From Pseudomonadota bacterium (GTDB lineage: Bacteria > Pseudomonadota > Gammaproteobacteria > Xanthomonadales > Xanthomonadaceae): a stretch of 25,156 nt of DNA. How positions within the stretch are numbered: position 1 is the stretch's first letter; the number at the start of each line of letters is the position of its first letter. The translations under genes were made by a program, and so were the position numbers. The stretch lies in the NCBI GenBank assembly GCA_023430045.1, contig JAEZCF010000153.1, positions 1 through 25,156 of the forward strand, read 5' to 3'. Below the pieces are notes generated by a model. It did not search any database and had not been told where the DNA came from. It saw only the letters and a list, made by a program, of their open reading frames with translations. Shown here one piece after another: positions 4,893 through 13,032 of this stretch.

Positions 4893-7235
4893 CTGCAGCC
4901 GCTCGACTTCGTCGCCGTCTTCCTTCTTCAGCGGGAATGCGTAGCTGATCGAGATCGGGCCGACCGGCGCACGCCACAGCAGGGCCACACCGGTGGACAC
5001 GCGCAGCTCGTTGGCCTTGAAGTTGTCCACGCCGTTGTAGACGTTGCCGAAGTCCAGGAAGGCCGACACGCGTGCCGACGGGCTGTCGAACAGGCGCGGG
5101 AAGTAGGCTTCCACCGAACCGACCGTCTTCAGCGAACCACCGAGCGGCTGGCCACGGTTGTAGTACTGGGTAGCCTCCGAACGCGGGCCGAGGGTGTTGT
5201 CCTCGAAACCGCGCACCGAATTGGTGCCGCCGGCGTAGAAATTCTCGAAGAACGGCAGCCCCGAGGCGGTGACGGTACGGGTGGTGCCGTCCGGCTCGGT
5301 CAGTACGCGCGTGGCGTCGTTGCCGTAGCTGTCGCCGTAACCCACTTCGGCGCGGGTATTGATCACCAGCGACGGGATGATCGGCCAGTACTTGCTGATC
5401 TGGTAGTTCAGCTTGTAGTACTCGACGGTGGAGCCGGGCAGCGTGGTTTCCAGACCGACGCGCTGGTAGGTACCGCGGGTCGGCATGAAGTAATCGTTGC
5501 GCGAATCGCGCGCCCAGCCCAGCTCGGTGCGCCAGGCGTGGAAGGTTCGCTGGCCGACGGCATTGATGTAGTCAATGATCGACTGTGGAGTGGCGCCGGC
5601 ATAGGTGGTGATCTGGTTGCTGTCGATGCCCAGCATCAGCGAAACCGTGTCGGTCTCGGTGATCGGCACGCCGAACACCATCTGCGCGGCACCGTTGGTG
5701 CTGTTGTACTGCGCGGTGTTGAAGTCCGAGTAATCCAGTTCGCGCCAGGACAGGTTGTAGCCCAGCGACACGCCGTCATCGGTGAAGTACGGGTTGGTGT
5801 ACGAGAAGCCATAACGCTGCAGGTAGCTGCTGCGCGACGCTTCCACCGAGACGCGGTTGCCGCCGCCCAGGAAGTTGTTCTGCGACAGCTGCACGGAGGT
5901 GGTCATGCCGTAGGACTGCGAGTACCCCAGGCCGAACACGAAGCTGCCAGAGGTGGTTTCCTTGACGTTGTAGACCACGTCGACCTGGTCGTTGCTGCCG
6001 CTGACCGCCGGGGTTTCCACCTCCACCGCCTCGAAATAGCCCAGACGCTGCAGGCGGATCTTGGAACGGTCGATGGCCGCCTGCGAATACCAGCTGTTCT
6101 CGAACTGGCGCATTTCACGGCGCAGCACTTCATCGGAGGTGCGGGTGTTGCCGCGGAACACGATCTGCCGCACCGAAACGCGCGGGCCCGGGACCACCTG
6201 CATGTTGATCGCAACGGTGCGCTCGGCGCGGTTGCTGGTGGGGATCGGGTTCACCTTGGCGAACGCGTAACCGATGTTGGACAGCGAATTGGTGATCGCG
6301 TTGGAGCTGAATTCCAGCAGCGCGCGCGAGAACGTGTCGCCGGCCTTCTGGATGACCATGCGCTCGACGTCTTCCTGCGGCAGCACGGTATCGCCGCTGA
6401 CCTTGATCTCGGAAATCTTGTACTGCTCGCCTTCGGTGACGCCCGCGCTGATGAACATGTCGCGCTTGTCAGGGCTGATCGACACCTGGGTGGAGTCGAT
6501 GCTGAAATCCACGTAGCCGCGGTCCAGGTACCAGGAATTGAGCTTTTCCAGGTCGCCGGACAGCTTTTCCTTGGAATACTGGTCGTCGCGGCGGTACCAC
6601 GAGGCCCAGTTGTGCTCCTTGGATTCCCAGGTATCCAGGATGTCCTCGGCCGGATACTTCTCGGTGCCGATCAGGTTCACATGGCGGATCTTGGCCGCCT
6701 TGCCTTCCTTGATGGCGATGGCGATGTCCACGCGGTTGCGGTCCAGCGGGCTCACCGTGGGGGTGATCTCGACGTTGTACTTGCCACGGTCGTTGTACTG
6801 GCGGCGCAGTTCCTGGGTCACGCGGTCCAGGCTCAGGCGGTCGAAGGTGCCGCCCTCGGTCAGTCCGATGTCGCTCAGGCCCTTCAGCAGCTGGTCGGAC
6901 TTGATGTCCTTGTTGCCGGTGACGGTCAGCTTGTTGATGGCCGGACGCTCCTTGACCGTGACCACCAGGATGTCGCCCTGGCGGTCCAGCTGCACATCCT
7001 CGAAGAAGCCGGTCTTGTAAAGCGCGCGGATGGTCTCGCTGGACTTGGCATCGGTCAGCGGCTGGCCGCGCTCCACAGGCAGGTAGGTGAACACCGTGCC
7101 GGAGCTGATGCGCTGCAGGCCGTCCACGCGGATGTCGCTGACAGTGAAGGGCTCGGCTGCCTGGGCCAGGGCGGGGGCGCCGATTCCGGCAGCGAGGGCG
7201 AGGGCCAGCAGGCGGCGGTTCGGGAGTCGCGTCAT
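4869..7235 (-). CDS. bamA: Outer membrane protein assembly factor BamA
   Basis: Central, essential beta-barrel of the BAM complex, which folds and inserts outer-membrane proteins. The protein is 788 aa. It has a clear signal peptide (basic MTRLPNRR, hydrophobic LLALALAAGIGAPALA, cleavage after AQA), five POTRA domains to about residue 420, and a C-terminal 16-strand Omp85 barrel. It ends in the typical aromatic beta-signal, QLQFTFGGQF, finishing in Phe. The start at 7235 is chosen because it gives the canonical signal peptide. An in-frame ATG at 7328 overlaps the rseP stop (ATGA) and would add 31 residues before the signal, so both starts are possible. The last eight codons form one arm of a large palindrome. 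Confidence 0.97.
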   Translation of the reverse strand: MTRLPNRRLLALALAAGIGAPALAQAAEPFTVSDIRVDGLQRISSGTVFTYLPVERGQPLTDAKSSETIRALYKTGFFEDVQLDRQGDILVVTVKERPAINKLTVTGNKDIKSDQLLKGLSDIGLTEGGTFDRLSLDRVTQELRRQYNDRGKYNVEITPTVSPLDRNRVDIAIAIKEGKAAKIRHVNLIGTEKYPAEDILDTWESKEHNWASWYRRDDQYSKEKLSGDLEKLNSWYLDRGYVDFSIDSTQVSISPDKRDMFISAGVTEGEQYKISEIKVSGDTVLPQEDVERMVIQKAGDTFSRALLEFSSNAITNSLSNIGYAFAKVNPIPTSNRAERTVAINMQVVPGPRVSVRQIVFRGNTRTSDEVLRREMRQFENSWYSQAAIDRSKIRLQRLGYFEAVEVETPAVSGSNDQVDVVYNVKETTSGSFVFGLGYSQSYGMTTSVQLSQNNFLGGGNRVSVEASRSSYLQRYGFSYTNPYFTDDGVSLGYNLSWRELDYSDFNTAQYNSTNGAAQMVFGVPITETDTVSLMLGIDSNQITTYAGATPQSIIDYINAVGQRTFHAWRTELGWARDSRNDYFMPTRGTYQRVGLETTLPGSTVEYYKLNYQISKYWPIIPSLVINTRAEVGYGDSYGNDATRVLTEPDGTTRTVTASGLPFFENFYAGGTNSVRGFEDNTLGPRSEATQYYNRGQPLGGSLKTVGSVEAYFPRLFDSPSARVSAFLDFGNVYNGVDNFKANELRVSTGVALLWRAPVGPISISYAFPLKKEDGDEVERLQFTFGGQF

Positions 7236-7324
7236 GTCACGTCCGGTAGAGGTCGATTGCGTGGTACGGGATGCCGACGTTGTAGACGGCGACAGCAGGA
7301 AAAAGTTCATCAATGGGTCCAGGG

Positions 7325-8683
7325 TCATCGCGGTACGAGGCCGAGGATGTCGTTGTAGAACGCCAGCCCCATCAGCCCGGCCAGCAGCGCCAGGCCGATG
7401 AACTGGCCGGCCGCCATGGCGCGCTCGCTCAGCGGGCTGCCCTTGACCAACTCGATAAGGTAATACAGCAGGTGCCCGCCGTCCAAGACGGGGATGGGCA
7501 GCAGGTTGATGATGCACAGGCTGAGCGACAGCAGGGCGAGGAACTGCAGGAACCAGTCCAGCCCCCGCTGCGCGGAAACATTGGCCACCCGGGCGATGGT
7601 CACCGGCCCGGAGACATTCTGCAGGGAGGCGTTGCCGGTGACGATCCGGCGCATCATCCCCAGCGAATCGGCTGCCATGCGCCCGGTTTCCCGGATGGCC
7701 ACCGGCACGGCGGCCAGAGGGCCGTACTTGAGCACGGTGTCATAGGCCGGCGCGCGCGACTCGGCGAACGCGATGCCCAGCTGCCAGACCGGCTGCCCGT
7801 TGCCGTCCACGCCCTGCCGGGGGAGAACTTCCAGCGCCAGGCGTTCACCGCCTCGCAGCACATCCAGCATGCCCGGGCCGCCGCGCTTGCCCAGCGCCTG
7901 CACGGCAGGATAGACCTGGTCGGCACCGTCGATACGTTCACCATCCACCGCGACGATCAGGTCGCCGGGCTGCAGGGTTCCCTGCACGGCCGAGTCTTCC
8001 ACCAGCCGGTCCACCAGTGCCGGCTGCAGCCAGAATCCCCAGTTCAGGCCGGCCAGCAGCGGTACCCGGCGCTCGTCGAAGCCGGTGGGCAACTGCGACA
8101 GCGGCAGGCGCCGGTCGTGCAGCTGTTCCTGCGCATCGACCACCTGCAGGGTGACATCATGGCGGTCCATGGCTGCAGCGGTCAGCGCCATGCTGGCTTC
8201 GCCGACGGTATTCACCGACCGTCCATCCACCGCCAGGATGCGCTCACCGCCCTGCAAGCCGGCGGCCTGTGCCATGCCGGTCACGCGGCCGACGGTGGCC
8301 GAATAATCCTGCTTGCCGATCACGAACATCGCCCACAGCAGCAGCATGCACAACAGCAGGTTGGCCAGCGGTCCGGCCGCGACCACCGCGATGCGCTGCC
8401 AGACGGACTTGTGGTTGAACGCCTGGCCGCGTTCGTGCGGATGGACCTCCACCTCGCGTTCGTCGAGCATCTTCACGTAGCCGCCGAGCGGAATGGCCGC
8501 GATGGCGAACTCCGTGCCCTGGCGGTCGCGGCGCAGCCACAGTGGTTTGCCGAAGCCGACCGAGAAGCGCAGCACCTTCACGCCACAGCGCCGCGCAACC
8601 CAGAAATGCCCGAACTCGTGAATGGTCACGAGCAGGCCCAGGCTGACGATCATCCACCAGACCGATCCGAGGAATTCGGTCAT
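7325..8683 (-). CDS. rseP: RIP metalloprotease RseP (site-2 protease)
   Basis: Intramembrane zinc protease that performs the second cut of the anti-sigma-E factor, releasing sigma-E in response to misfolded outer-membrane proteins. It also clears signal peptides. The protein is 452 aa (E. coli 450). The zinc motif HEFGH is at residues 22-26 in the first membrane segment, and the third zinc ligand is D401 in PVLDGG. Two periplasmic PDZ domains lie between, for example around GGERILAVDGR and PGDLIVAVDGE. It sits immediately upstream of bamA, so the stress sensor and the folding machine it protects are transcribed together. The start ATG has no obvious Shine-Dalgarno site and lies 32 bp after dxr. 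Confidence 0.97.
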   Translation of the reverse strand: MTEFLGSVWWMIVSLGLLVTIHEFGHFWVARRCGVKVLRFSVGFGKPLWLRRDRQGTEFAIAAIPLGGYVKMLDEREVEVHPHERGQAFNHKSVWQRIAVVAAGPLANLLLCMLLLWAMFVIGKQDYSATVGRVTGMAQAAGLQGGERILAVDGRSVNTVGEASMALTAAAMDRHDVTLQVVDAQEQLHDRRLPLSQLPTGFDERRVPLLAGLNWGFWLQPALVDRLVEDSAVQGTLQPGDLIVAVDGERIDGADQVYPAVQALGKRGGPGMLDVLRGGERLALEVLPRQGVDGNGQPVWQLGIAFAESRAPAYDTVLKYGPLAAVPVAIRETGRMAADSLGMMRRIVTGNASLQNVSGPVTIARVANVSAQRGLDWFLQFLALLSLSLCIINLLPIPVLDGGHLLYYLIELVKGSPLSERAMAAGQFIGLALLAGLMGLAFYNDILGLVPR

Positions 8684-8715
8684 GGCAGCACACGTTGGCG
8701 ATAAGAGTGGGGCAT

Positions 8716-9918
8716 TCAGGGTTTCAACGAAGCAGTCGCAATGGCTTTCCGGGTCAGCAGGCGGGCACGCTGGTCGGCGGCCATCAGGCCGTCCAGTGTA
8801 TCGGCAGGCTCGGCCGGCAGTGTGGACAGAGCGTTATCCACCAGCGCGGGAATCGAAAGAAAGCCTGTACGCCCCTGAAGAAAGGCTGAAACCGCTTCTT
8901 CATTGGCGGCGTTCAGGATCGCAGGCGCCGTTCCGCCGGCTTCCATCGCCTGCCATGCCAGCGCAAGGCAGGGGAATGCGTCGGTATCGGGCGCTTCGAA
9001 ATCCAGCCGGCCCTGGCGCAGCAGGTCGAGCCCGGCTACGCCTGCGTCGATGCGCGCGGGCCATCCCAGCCCCACCGCCAGGGTGGTGCGCATGTCCGGA
9101 AGGCCCAGCTGGGCAAGCGTGGAACCGTCGATGAACTCCACCAGCGAATGCACCAGGCTCTGCGGGTGCACCAGGACCTCGATGCGCCCGGCTGGTATCG
9201 CGAACAGGTGGTGGGCTTCGATGACTTCCAGGCCCTTGTTCATCAGGGTCGCTGAATCGACCGAGATCTTCGGTCCCATGGACCACTTGGGATGGGCGAC
9301 GGCCTGGGCGGGGGTGACCGCTTCCAGATCGGCGCGCGAACGGCCGCGGAACGGCCCGCCCGACGCCGTCAGCAGGATGCGGCGCACGCCGGCGTTGTCC
9401 AGGCTGGCATCGCGCGAACGCAGGCACTGGAAGATCGCGCTGTGTTCGCTGTCGATAGGAATGATGTCCGCGCCGGCGCGGTGTGCGGTGCGGGTCAGCA
9501 GTTCGCCGGCCAGCACCAGCGATTCCTTGTTCGCCAGCAGCAGGCGCTTGCCTGCCGCGGCAGCGGCCAGCGTGGAGGACAGGCCGGCCGCGCCGACGAT
9601 CGCGGCGATGACCGTATCGCAGGCGTCGCTGGCCGCCAGCGCATCCAGCGCGGCACTGCCGGCGTGTGCGGTGGTGGCCAGGCCCGCATCGCGCAGGCCA
9701 TCGCGCAGGCGCGGGTACAGGCTTTCCTCGGCGATCACCGCATGCAGCGGACGGTGCTGCCGGCAGAGGGCCAGCAGCGCATCCACCTGCGTTCCCGCCG
9801 CCAGTACGGTGGCCGCGAAGCGCTGCGGGTGGCGGGCGATGACATCCAGCGCCGATGCGCCGATGGAGCCGGTGGCGCCGAAGACGGCGACCCGGCGCAG
9901 GGCAGGGGCAGCGTGCAT
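8716..9918 (-). CDS. dxr: 1-deoxy-D-xylulose 5-phosphate reductoisomerase
   Basis: Converts DXP to 2-C-methyl-D-erythritol 4-phosphate with NADPH, the committing step of the non-mevalonate isoprenoid pathway. The protein is 400 aa (E. coli 398). The NADPH-binding loop GATGSIG is at residues 14-20. The metal-binding DSEHSAIFQCL block, the flexible loop HPKWSMGPKISVDSATLMNKGLE and the C-terminal NAANEEAV are all present. The ATG is two bases after the cdsA stop. In E. coli dxr precedes uppS, while here it follows cdsA, as in Pseudomonas. Confidence 0.97.
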   Translation of the reverse strand: MHAAPALRRVAVFGATGSIGASALDVIARHPQRFAATVLAAGTQVDALLALCRQHRPLHAVIAEESLYPRLRDGLRDAGLATTAHAGSAALDALAASDACDTVIAAIVGAAGLSSTLAAAAAGKRLLLANKESLVLAGELLTRTAHRAGADIIPIDSEHSAIFQCLRSRDASLDNAGVRRILLTASGGPFRGRSRADLEAVTPAQAVAHPKWSMGPKISVDSATLMNKGLEVIEAHHLFAIPAGRIEVLVHPQSLVHSLVEFIDGSTLAQLGLPDMRTTLAVGLGWPARIDAGVAGLDLLRQGRLDFEAPDTDAFPCLALAWQAMEAGGTAPAILNAANEEAVSAFLQGRTGFLSIPALVDNALSTLPAEPADTLDGLMAADQRARLLTRKAIATASLKP

Positions 9919-9920
9919 GG

Positions 9921-10763
9921 TCAGAGCCCGAAGATTTCCTTGCCGATGGCGAACACCGGCAGTGCGGCGAGGACGCCGTCCACCCGGTCCAGCACGCCGC
10001 CATGACCGGGGATGATGTGGCCTGAATCCTTGGCGCCGGCGTGCCGCTTGAGCAGGCTTTCATAAAGATCGCCGAGCACCGAGGCGAACACCGACACCAC
10101 GGTGACCAGCAGCAGCCAGGGCAACTGGTCCATGGTGACCAGCTGCCAGGCTGGTACGCCGAAGCCGAGACCGAAGGCCACCGCCACCAGCACGCCGGCC
10201 AGCAGGCCACCGAACAGGCCTTCCCAGGTCTTGTTGGGGCTGACGCGCGGGGCCAGCTTGTGCCTGCCGAAGGCACGGCCGGCGAAATAGGCGCCGGAAT
10301 CGGCGGCCCAGACCACGGCCAGCGCGGTCAACAGCCACAGGTGGCCCTGGTCGCTGGAGGCATGGATGAGCACCAGCGATGCCCACGCCGGCAGCACGGC
10401 CAGGGTGCCGGCCAGCAGCTTCAGCGCCCGCGCGGGACTGTCCTGTCCGGCACCGAAGTTGAAGAAACGCAGCCACAGCAGCGCCAGGACCCACCAGGCG
10501 ACGCCGGCCAGCGCCATCACCCGGAACAGGAACAGCGAGGCGTCGCGGTCCCAGACCACCAGCACCATCAGCAGCAGGTTGAGCAGCAGCAGGGTGGTGC
10601 GGGCCAGGGTATCTTCCACGCCGGCGAGCTTCAGCCATTCCCACAGGCCGATCAGCATCACGGCGGCGGCGGCCGCAGCCAGCCACTGGCTTGGCAGCAG
10701 CAGGATCGCCAGGATGGCGGTGGGCGCCATGATCAGCGCGGCAAGGACTCGGATCTTGGTCAT
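9921..10763 (-). CDS. cdsA: Phosphatidate cytidylyltransferase (CDP-diglyceride synthase)
   Basis: Inner-membrane enzyme that makes CDP-diacylglycerol from phosphatidate and CTP, the branch point to all major phospholipids. The protein is 280 aa with about seven or eight hydrophobic segments. The family signature appears near the C terminus as SLLKRHAGAKDSG followed by IIPGHGGVLDRVD. The start at 10763 (MTKIRVLAAL) overlaps the uppS stop as ATGA. The open frame continues upstream without similarity. Confidence 0.96.
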   Translation of the reverse strand: MTKIRVLAALIMAPTAILAILLLPSQWLAAAAAAVMLIGLWEWLKLAGVEDTLARTTLLLLNLLLMVLVVWDRDASLFLFRVMALAGVAWWVLALLWLRFFNFGAGQDSPARALKLLAGTLAVLPAWASLVLIHASSDQGHLWLLTALAVVWAADSGAYFAGRAFGRHKLAPRVSPNKTWEGLFGGLLAGVLVAVAFGLGFGVPAWQLVTMDQLPWLLLVTVVSVFASVLGDLYESLLKRHAGAKDSGHIIPGHGGVLDRVDGVLAALPVFAIGKEIFGL

Positions 10764-11527
10764 GGGCTGGACGTCTCGGTAGCCAGTGCGGCGATCTGGG
10801 CGCTGGTCAGGCCGAAGCGCCGCTCGCGCCCGGCGTAGGTATCCAACGCGTGCTGCAACTGGCTGGCATCGAAATCCGGCCACAACACATCGGTGAACCA
10901 CAGTTCGGTATAGGCGAGCTGCCAGAGCAGGAAATTGCTCACCCGCGTATCACCGCCGGTACGGATGAACAGGTCCGGTGGCGGCAGATCGGCCAGCGCC
11001 ATCTGGCTGCCCAGCAGCGCCTCGTCGATCTGCTCGGGCAGCAGGCGTCCGGCGGCCACTTCGCCGGCCAGGATGCGCGCCGCGCGGGCAATGTCCTGAC
11101 GGCCGCCGTAGCTGGCGGCGATGCACAGGGTCATGGCGGTGTTGTCGGCGGTGCGCTGCTCGGCCAGCTGCATGCGGCTGACCAGCGACGCACCGAAGCG
11201 CTCGCGTTCGCCGATGAAGCGTATGCGCACGCCACGCCGGTGCAGCTCGTCGACTTCGCGGTCCAGTGCGTTCAGGAACAGCTTCATCAACGCCTGCACT
11301 TCATCTTCCGGGCGGCCCCAGTTCTCGCTGGAAAACGCGAACAGGGTCAACGCCGCGATGCCCAGTTCCAGGCAGCGGTCGATGGTGCGGTTGACCGCGC
11401 GCGCGCCGGCACGGTGGCCGATCATGCGCGGGCGTCGACGTTGCTGTGCCCAACGTCCGTTGCCATCCATGATGATGGCAATGTGGCGCGGCAGCGCGCT
11501 GGGCAGGGGCGGAGGGACTGAAGACAT
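10760..11527 (-). CDS. uppS: Undecaprenyl pyrophosphate synthase (cis-prenyltransferase)
   Basis: Elongates farnesyl diphosphate with eight isopentenyl units to the C55 carrier lipid for peptidoglycan and O-antigen. The protein is 255 aa (E. coli 253). The catalytic IIMDGNGRWA motif contains D21, and a second metal-related Glu is E208 in AYTELWFTDVLWPDF. The region usually written RTGGE-x-R-x-SNFLLWQ reads RTGGDTRVSNFLLWQ, so Glu is replaced by Asp at residue 193, a mild but notable change. It starts 5 bp after frr and overlaps cdsA by 4 bp. Confidence 0.97.
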   Translation of the reverse strand: MSSVPPPLPSALPRHIAIIMDGNGRWAQQRRRPRMIGHRAGARAVNRTIDRCLELGIAALTLFAFSSENWGRPEDEVQALMKLFLNALDREVDELHRRGVRIRFIGERERFGASLVSRMQLAEQRTADNTAMTLCIAASYGGRQDIARAARILAGEVAAGRLLPEQIDEALLGSQMALADLPPPDLFIRTGGDTRVSNFLLWQLAYTELWFTDVLWPDFDASQLQHALDTYAGRERRFGLTSAQIAALATETSSP

Positions 11528-11532
11528 CGGCC

Positions 11533-12087
11533 TCAGACCGCCATCAGTTCCTTTTCTTTTTCGGCCACGACCTTGTCGACATCCTTGGTGTTGGCATCGG
11601 TGAGCTTCTGGATGTCGTCTTCGCCGCGCTTCTTGTCGTCTTCGCTGATCGCCTTGTCCTTCAGCAGCCTGGCGATTTCCTTGTTGGCGTCCTGGCGGAT
11701 GTTGCGGATCGCGATCTTGGCGCCTTCGCCTTCCTTCTGCACCTGCTTGGCCAGCTCCTTGCGGCGCTCTTCGGTCGGCGGCGGCAGGTTGACGCGGATC
11801 GAGGTGCCGATGGTGTTCGGGGTCAGCTCGATGTTGTACAGGCCCTTCTCGATCTCCTTGATCATGCTCTTGTCGAAGGGCGTGACCAGCAGGGAATGGG
11901 CATCGGCGTTGGAGATGGACGCTACCTGGTTCAGCGGGGTGCTGGCGTTGCCGTAGGCATTCACCGTGACGCGGTCCAGCAGGGCCGGTGTGGCTCGGCC
12001 GGTGCGGATGGAGGTGAGGGTGTGCTTAAGAGCATCGATGCTCTTGGCCATGCGCGCCTGCGCGTTGTTCTTGATGTCGTTGAGCAT
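11533..12087 (-). CDS. frr: Ribosome recycling factor
   Basis: Together with EF-G it splits the post-termination ribosome into subunits and frees mRNA and tRNA. The protein is 184 aa (E. coli 185). It starts MLNDIKNNAQARMAKSI and has the conserved blocks IRTGRATPALLD and PPPTEERRKELAKQVQKEGE of the three-helix bundle. It lies about 97 bp after pyrH, a gap that contains a possible -10 box at 12121-12126, so it may have its own promoter in addition to read-through. Confidence 0.97.
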   Translation of the reverse strand: MLNDIKNNAQARMAKSIDALKHTLTSIRTGRATPALLDRVTVNAYGNASTPLNQVASISNADAHSLLVTPFDKSMIKEIEKGLYNIELTPNTIGTSIRVNLPPPTEERRKELAKQVQKEGEGAKIAIRNIRQDANKEIARLLKDKAISEDDKKRGEDDIQKLTDANTKDVDKVVAEKEKELMAV

Positions 12088-12120
12088 CGCCCGGGTCCTG
12101 GATGTAACTGGAATCGGGCG

Positions 12121-12126
12121 ATTATA
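12121..12126 (-). promoter_or_regulatory. Possible -10 box upstream of frr
   Basis: The minus strand reads a perfect TATAAT in the pyrH-frr gap, about 34 bp before the frr ATG. No good -35 match stands at 16-18 bp, so this rests on the -10 alone. Confidence 0.3.
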
Positions 12127-12184
12127 GGCGAATACGGGACGTTGCCGGGCCTGGATCGGCCCGGAGGTGGCCCTGCGCTCAGGC

Positions 12185-12913
12185 TCAGGCCGGGTCGCGG
12201 CCCTGGACCAGGGTTCCGATGTTCTCGCCGTGGAGGATCTTCAGCAGTTCGCCCGGCTGGCCCATGTCGAACACGCGCATCGGCAGGTCGCTGTCGCGCG
12301 CAAGCGCGAAGGCCGCGGTGTCCATCACTTCCAGGCCGCGGCGGATCACCTCGTCGTAGCTCAGGCTGTCGAAGCGCACGGCGTCGCTGTACTTGTTCGG
12401 ATCCTTGTCATACACGCCGTCGACCTTGGTGGCCTTCAGCAGCAGGTCCGCACCGATCTCGATCGCGCGCAGCGCGGCGCCCGAATCAGTGGTGAAGAAG
12501 GGGCTGCCGACGCCTGCGGCGAAGATCACCAGGCGGCCTTTTTCCAGGTGGCGTATCGCGCGGCGGCGGATGTAGTCCTCGCACACGTCGTTGATCTTGA
12601 TCGCGCTCATCACGCGCGCCTTGGCACCCACCTTCTCCAGCGCATCCTGCATGGCCAGCGCGTTGATCACCGTGGCCAGCATGCCCATCTGGTCGCCGGT
12701 GACGCGGTCCATGCCGCCGGCGGCCAGACCGGCACCGCGGAAGATGTTGCCGCCGCCGATCACCAGCGCGACTTCCGCGCCGGCCTGCTGGGCTTCAACC
12801 ACTTCGCGGGCGAGGCGGTTGATGATCTTCGGGTCGATGCCATAGTCCTCGTCTCCCATCAGCGCCTCCCCGGAGAGTTTCAACAGGATGCGGCGATAGG
12901 CGAGCTTGGACAT
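12185..12913 (-). CDS. pyrH: UMP kinase
   Basis: Phosphorylates UMP to UDP with ATP, and in proteobacteria acts as a hexamer regulated by GTP and UTP. The protein is 242 aa (E. coli 241). It belongs to the amino-acid-kinase fold, with KLSGEALMG near the N terminus, the glycine loop IGGGNIFRG, and TTDSGAALRAIEIGADLLLKATKVDGVYD toward the centre. The start at 12913 (MSKLAYRR) is preceded by GAGG at suitable distance. A longer open frame adds 15 unconserved residues. Confidence 0.97.
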   Translation of the reverse strand: MSKLAYRRILLKLSGEALMGDEDYGIDPKIINRLAREVVEAQQAGAEVALVIGGGNIFRGAGLAAGGMDRVTGDQMGMLATVINALAMQDALEKVGAKARVMSAIKINDVCEDYIRRRAIRHLEKGRLVIFAAGVGSPFFTTDSGAALRAIEIGADLLLKATKVDGVYDKDPNKYSDAVRFDSLSYDEVIRRGLEVMDTAAFALARDSDLPMRVFDMGQPGELLKILHGENIGTLVQGRDPA

Positions 12914-12945
12914 GGGGGACCTCTGGGTGCGTGGAATCCCCCGGC

Positions 12946-12951
12946 ATTCTA
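12946..12951 (-). promoter_or_regulatory. Possible -10 box for pyrH
   Basis: The minus strand has TAGAAT about 33 bp upstream of the pyrH ATG in the 119-bp gap after the HDOD-GGDEF gene. The -35 region is poor, so the call is tentative. Confidence 0.3.
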
Positions 12952-13032
12952 CCGGCAAGCGGATCGCCGCTACAGCATTTTGTGCATTGCGGCGCGACGG
13001 CGGCAGGCACGGCGGGGCCGCACCGTCCGGTT

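Noticed and set aside
7236..7328. A 31-residue N-terminal extension of BamA from the ATG that overlaps the rseP stop.
   Set aside because: It would bury the canonical signal peptide behind a non-conserved stretch. It is kept only as an alternative start, since the overlap style fits the cluster.
4836..7358. Open frame of about 840 codons on the plus strand opposite bamA.
   Set aside because: Same shadow effect of codon bias. bamA on the other strand is complete with signal peptide and C-terminal beta-signal.
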